From the NCBI GenBank assembly GCA_016208085.1, contig JACQYT010000040.1:1-55553 (forward strand): a stretch of 55,553 bases of DNA, read 5' to 3'. The notes beneath the pieces were generated by a model. It made no database searches and had not been told where the DNA came from. It saw only the letters and a list, made by a program, of their open reading frames with translations. The position numbers and the translations under genes are program-made. Positions within the stretch are counted from its first letter, which is position 1; every line of letters begins with the position of its first letter. Shown piece after piece: positions 53,345 through 55,553 of this stretch. Origin of the DNA: Elusimicrobiota bacterium. GTDB taxonomy: Bacteria; Elusimicrobiota; Elusimicrobia; Elusimicrobiales; UBA9959.

Positions 53345-54583
53345 ATGGGCGACCTTTGTTTTCATGTTATGAGCTTGCTCAACGACGAAGAGAGCAAAGC
53401 CGCCGCCGCCGTCAAGAGCTGTAAGAAAACCTGCGGCTGGACAAACAGAAAGCATGACCTTATCGAAGCCGCCCGCAAAAAGGCGAAAGATTCCTGCTCC
53501 AGAAACGACGTCCCTGACATCAATGATATAAACAAAGGGCTTGAAGGGAACGCCAAGGAAAAACTTAAAAATCTGTATGACCGGAACAGCCGGATGTTCG
53601 ATGGCACCGCGAAAATTCCATCCAAAGACTTCGATGTAAAATCCAACCAATCGCCCGCGTCAACCGGCAAAGGCGGCCAGGTAAGCGACTTGAAATCAAG
53701 CGAACCGGACATCAAAAAAATCACCTCTCCGTCCGAATTCAGTTTAGCAAGCAAATCAACCACACTGCCGGCATCCGCGAAAACCGCCTCCGCGGCAACC
53801 CCAAAAGCAAGCGCGCAAGCCGCTTCCTACATATTTTGGTGCAGTTGCCCGCAAGATGATACTGGAACGTTGTTTGAGACAACTGACTACAGTGATTGCG
53901 TTAAGCAATGCTGTGAGAAGTACCATGGTGGCACCGACTGTCCCTCAGGCGACGGGGACGGAACCGGTTCCAGTTTACTGGATAAACTCAAAGCCGCGTG
54001 GAAGAAATTACAGGACAGCGCAAAAACCATCAAGGACTGGTTGATAGATAAGTACCACGAGCTGGTTAAAGACGAAATAAGGTGCGGAAAGACTTGGTAT
54101 AATCCGGACAAACAATGCTGCGTGAAGGGAAAGAAGTTTAATAAATGCGGTGGGCACTGCATGCCGCCTTCTGAATTCGCCGTTTTTAAGAACAACGTTT
54201 GTCCATCAGACTTTACTGGTTATTGTAAGGCTTATAATATCTACTTCCGCGATTCGCAATATCTGGATTTAGCTGGGGTTAATGCGAGTGAAAGTCTCAA
54301 AAATAAGAGACAAGTTGACTCACGGCCAATATGTTATCCAGGTCTGCCGAAACCAACAGATTTTCCACTTAAGCAAGGCTCCAACGGCCTGTTTGGATTC
54401 AGCGATACCCTTGGCATTTCTGCTGAGGTGACTATTACCACTCCTTGCGCGCATCAGTTCGACCAGGAGATAATGGTCGGGGGCTGCAGAATACAGACAA
54501 ATATTCTAACTTTTGAGGCCGATCCTTCCGGCGCCAGAAGAATCTTCCGGTCCGATGAGCCGACGATAGGACCGAGACAGTAG
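53345..54583 (+). CDS. Cys-rich secreted protein, probably phase-variable (signal peptide out of frame)
   Basis: From ATG 53345 the protein has 412 residues and no signal. Upstream in frame, without a start, the text reads LAFYSIPPRCAASVMGDLCFHVMS, and a proper signal peptide start (ATG 53241) is in another frame, offset by one unit of a TTCTC repeat. The mature part has an N-terminal helical block with Cys pairs (SCKKTCGW), a Ser/Thr/Ala/Lys-rich linker (about 95-165), a Cys-rich segment (FWCSCPQDD, KQCCEKYHGG, DKQCCVKGKKFNKCGGHC) and a C-terminal beta-like region. No known family recognised. The next gene, 14 nt downstream, also encodes an exported protein. It is either switched off now or read by TAATG stop-start coupling. 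Confidence 0.65.
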   Translation: MGDLCFHVMSLLNDEESKAAAAVKSCKKTCGWTNRKHDLIEAARKKAKDSCSRNDVPDINDINKGLEGNAKEKLKNLYDRNSRMFDGTAKIPSKDFDVKSNQSPASTGKGGQVSDLKSSEPDIKKITSPSEFSLASKSTTLPASAKTASAATPKASAQAASYIFWCSCPQDDTGTLFETTDYSDCVKQCCEKYHGGTDCPSGDGDGTGSSLLDKLKAAWKKLQDSAKTIKDWLIDKYHELVKDEIRCGKTWYNPDKQCCVKGKKFNKCGGHCMPPSEFAVFKNNVCPSDFTGYCKAYNIYFRDSQYLDLAGVNASESLKNKRQVDSRPICYPGLPKPTDFPLKQGSNGLFGFSDTLGISAEVTITTPCAHQFDQEIMVGGCRIQTNILTFEADPSGARRIFRSDEPTIGPRQ

Positions 54584-54597
54584 AATCCGGAGAATTT

Positions 54598-55449
54598 ATG
54601 AACAGATTTGTATATCCAGGCGTAATTTCAACGCTTGTATGGTTTTTGGTGATAACCCCGGCCAACGCCCAGGTTCTCCTCAAAACAGGCGTGCAAGATT
54701 TCGAGGCCCGTAATGGGCACGCTTTTGGGATGTGCGGAAACATGAAGGCGTTGTGCGGCTGTGTGTATGCGGAAGGGGATTCAAACGATGATTTTAACGA
54801 GGTTAAAATTACCGGAAATGCGGCGGTGGAAAGCGTTTTAAAAGAAATAATCCGAAAAAATCCGCGCTACCAATGGACGATTGAGGACGGCGTAATAAAT
54901 ATTGCGCCGAAAAAGGAATTCCGGCATCTTGTAAATGGAAAAGATCCGCTTGATACAATTGTTGAAGACTTTACCATAAATGAGGAAAGGGGTTTGGCGC
55001 GCAATAGAGTTTGTAATGCTGCCGGATTGAATTGTCTCCCGCGCGACCTGGCCGGCATTCGGGAACTTTGTAAACCGATTTCCCTGCATCTTAAAAAAGT
55101 GACCCTGCGCGAGGCGCTCAATAAAATAGTCAAGGCCGACGGAATGGCGTCGTGGGAATTTGAATATTATGGAGAAGACAAACAGCCTTTTGTTGACATC
55201 CACTGCTGGCGCCCGGGAGGCGGCACGTTGATTGAAGAAGATACTGCGACATTAAAGCTGATAATGGAAGAAGCTGCCCGGCAACCCATTGAAAACAAAA
55301 CCAGCCCGTATTGGTATAAAGTGCTCTTATTCGCTATCGGCTTGTTGATTTTCTATTTTGTTATAAGAGCATTCCGAGCTAAAATAAAACCGGGGGGAAG
55401 GGGACGCTGCACGAGTGCGCCGAGTAAATGTATTAGGTCTTACCGGTGA
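54598..55449 (+). CDS. Exported, membrane-anchored protein with secretin/STN-like short domains
   Basis: 283 residues. The signal peptide is STLVWFLVITPANAQ. Residues about 60-105 (VKITGNAAVESVLKEIIRKN, then YQWTIEDGVINI) and 155-200 (ISLHLKKVTLREALNKIVKA, then WEFEYYGED) have the pattern of STN/secretin N-domains: short beta-alpha-beta units in secretins and TonB receptors. Cysteines occur throughout the exported part. Near the C-terminus is one transmembrane helix (VLLFAIGLLIFYFVIRAF) and a basic tail, so the bulk sits outside the inner membrane. It follows the Cys-rich gene by 14 nt and probably shares its transcript. Function unknown. Confidence 0.65.
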   Translation: MNRFVYPGVISTLVWFLVITPANAQVLLKTGVQDFEARNGHAFGMCGNMKALCGCVYAEGDSNDDFNEVKITGNAAVESVLKEIIRKNPRYQWTIEDGVINIAPKKEFRHLVNGKDPLDTIVEDFTINEERGLARNRVCNAAGLNCLPRDLAGIRELCKPISLHLKKVTLREALNKIVKADGMASWEFEYYGEDKQPFVDIHCWRPGGGTLIEEDTATLKLIMEEAARQPIENKTSPYWYKVLLFAIGLLIFYFVIRAFRAKIKPGGRGRCTSAPSKCIRSYR

Positions 55450-55553
55450 CCTGTCTAAGTTCGACGGGCAGGAAGTCCGGCTTGGGCAAAGGTTAGCAAC
55501 CAACCCAACACTAAATCCTACGCGTGGGGCGGCAACAAACCGCGCGAAGCTGG
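55450..55553. other. Window end, no gene recognised
   Basis: The last 104 nt hold no clear start or motif. A frame continuing to the edge may belong to a gene further right. Confidence 0.4.

Overview
The window looks like a chromosomal segment of a diderm (Gram-negative type) bacterium with a fermentative or anaerobic-respiratory lifestyle. Supporting signs are a PorV/UPF0164-like outer-membrane barrel, a lipoprotein, a 1220-residue surface protein with fibronectin-like repeats and a FlgD-like tail, NHL-repeat periplasmic proteins, a B-type fumarate reductase and a split propionyl-CoA carboxylase. The combination reminds me of Elusimicrobiota or neighbouring lineages. That is an impression from gene content only; no rRNA or other marker gene lies here.

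Region 1 (1-15.6 kb) holds a propionyl/methylmalonyl-CoA module: carboxyltransferase, biotin carboxylase, biotin carrier protein, methylmalonyl-CoA epimerase, biotin ligase and an acyl-CoA dehydrogenase. It is interleaved with defence-type accessory genes: a fused DUF1156 methylase/DUF499 ATPase, a broken phospholipase-D/helicase remnant, a DUF4062-ATPase and a DUF1016 (PDDEXK) nuclease. Region 2 (15.7-24.1 kb) encodes surface proteins, a nucleotide-transporter-like carrier, an M29 aminopeptidase and a two-gene nucleotidyltransferase module. Region 3 (24.1-28.3 kb) is an accessory island: a secreted Cys-rich toxin-like protein followed by three copies of one immunity-like domain, with an IS630 transposase remnant between them. 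Region 4 (28.3-41.1 kb) has a phosphodiester glycosidase, a LuxC-PaaK fusion / LuxE / GNAT operon, a lipoprotein, an NHL-transglutaminase-TPR protein and a structured 274-bp element with 33-bp terminal inverted repeats. Region 5 (41.1-46.1 kb) is a trehalose operon with two routes (TreT and OtsAB), in which OtsA is fused to a membrane sensor module. Region 6 (46.4-55.5 kb) has fumarate reductase/succinate dehydrogenase CAB, a TPR-transmembrane-Ser/Thr kinase, and two Cys-rich secreted proteins. The first of these appears to be switched by a pentanucleotide repeat in its signal peptide.

The metabolic genes fit together. Propionyl-CoA/methylmalonyl-CoA interconversion (carboxylase plus epimerase; the mutase is not in the window) links to succinate, and the FrdCAB complex links succinate to fumarate and the quinone pool. 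The biotin ligase loads the carrier protein. The GNAT/LuxE/LuxC operon should activate and reduce fatty acyl groups to aldehyde for an unknown end product.

The most unusual property is the density of small repeats. There are degenerate 7-bp tandem repeats at intergenic sites and inside signal-peptide codons. A multi-hairpin ~170-200 bp element occurs three times. GTAG-tagged REP/REPIN-like hairpins, palindromes inserted in frame in coding sequences, and a structured MITE-like element are also present. These, the toxin/immunity island, the LuxC/LuxE/GNAT operon, the sensor-OtsA fusion and the switchable secreted protein are my best candidates for undescribed biology. All function calls were made by reading the sequence; no database search was run.
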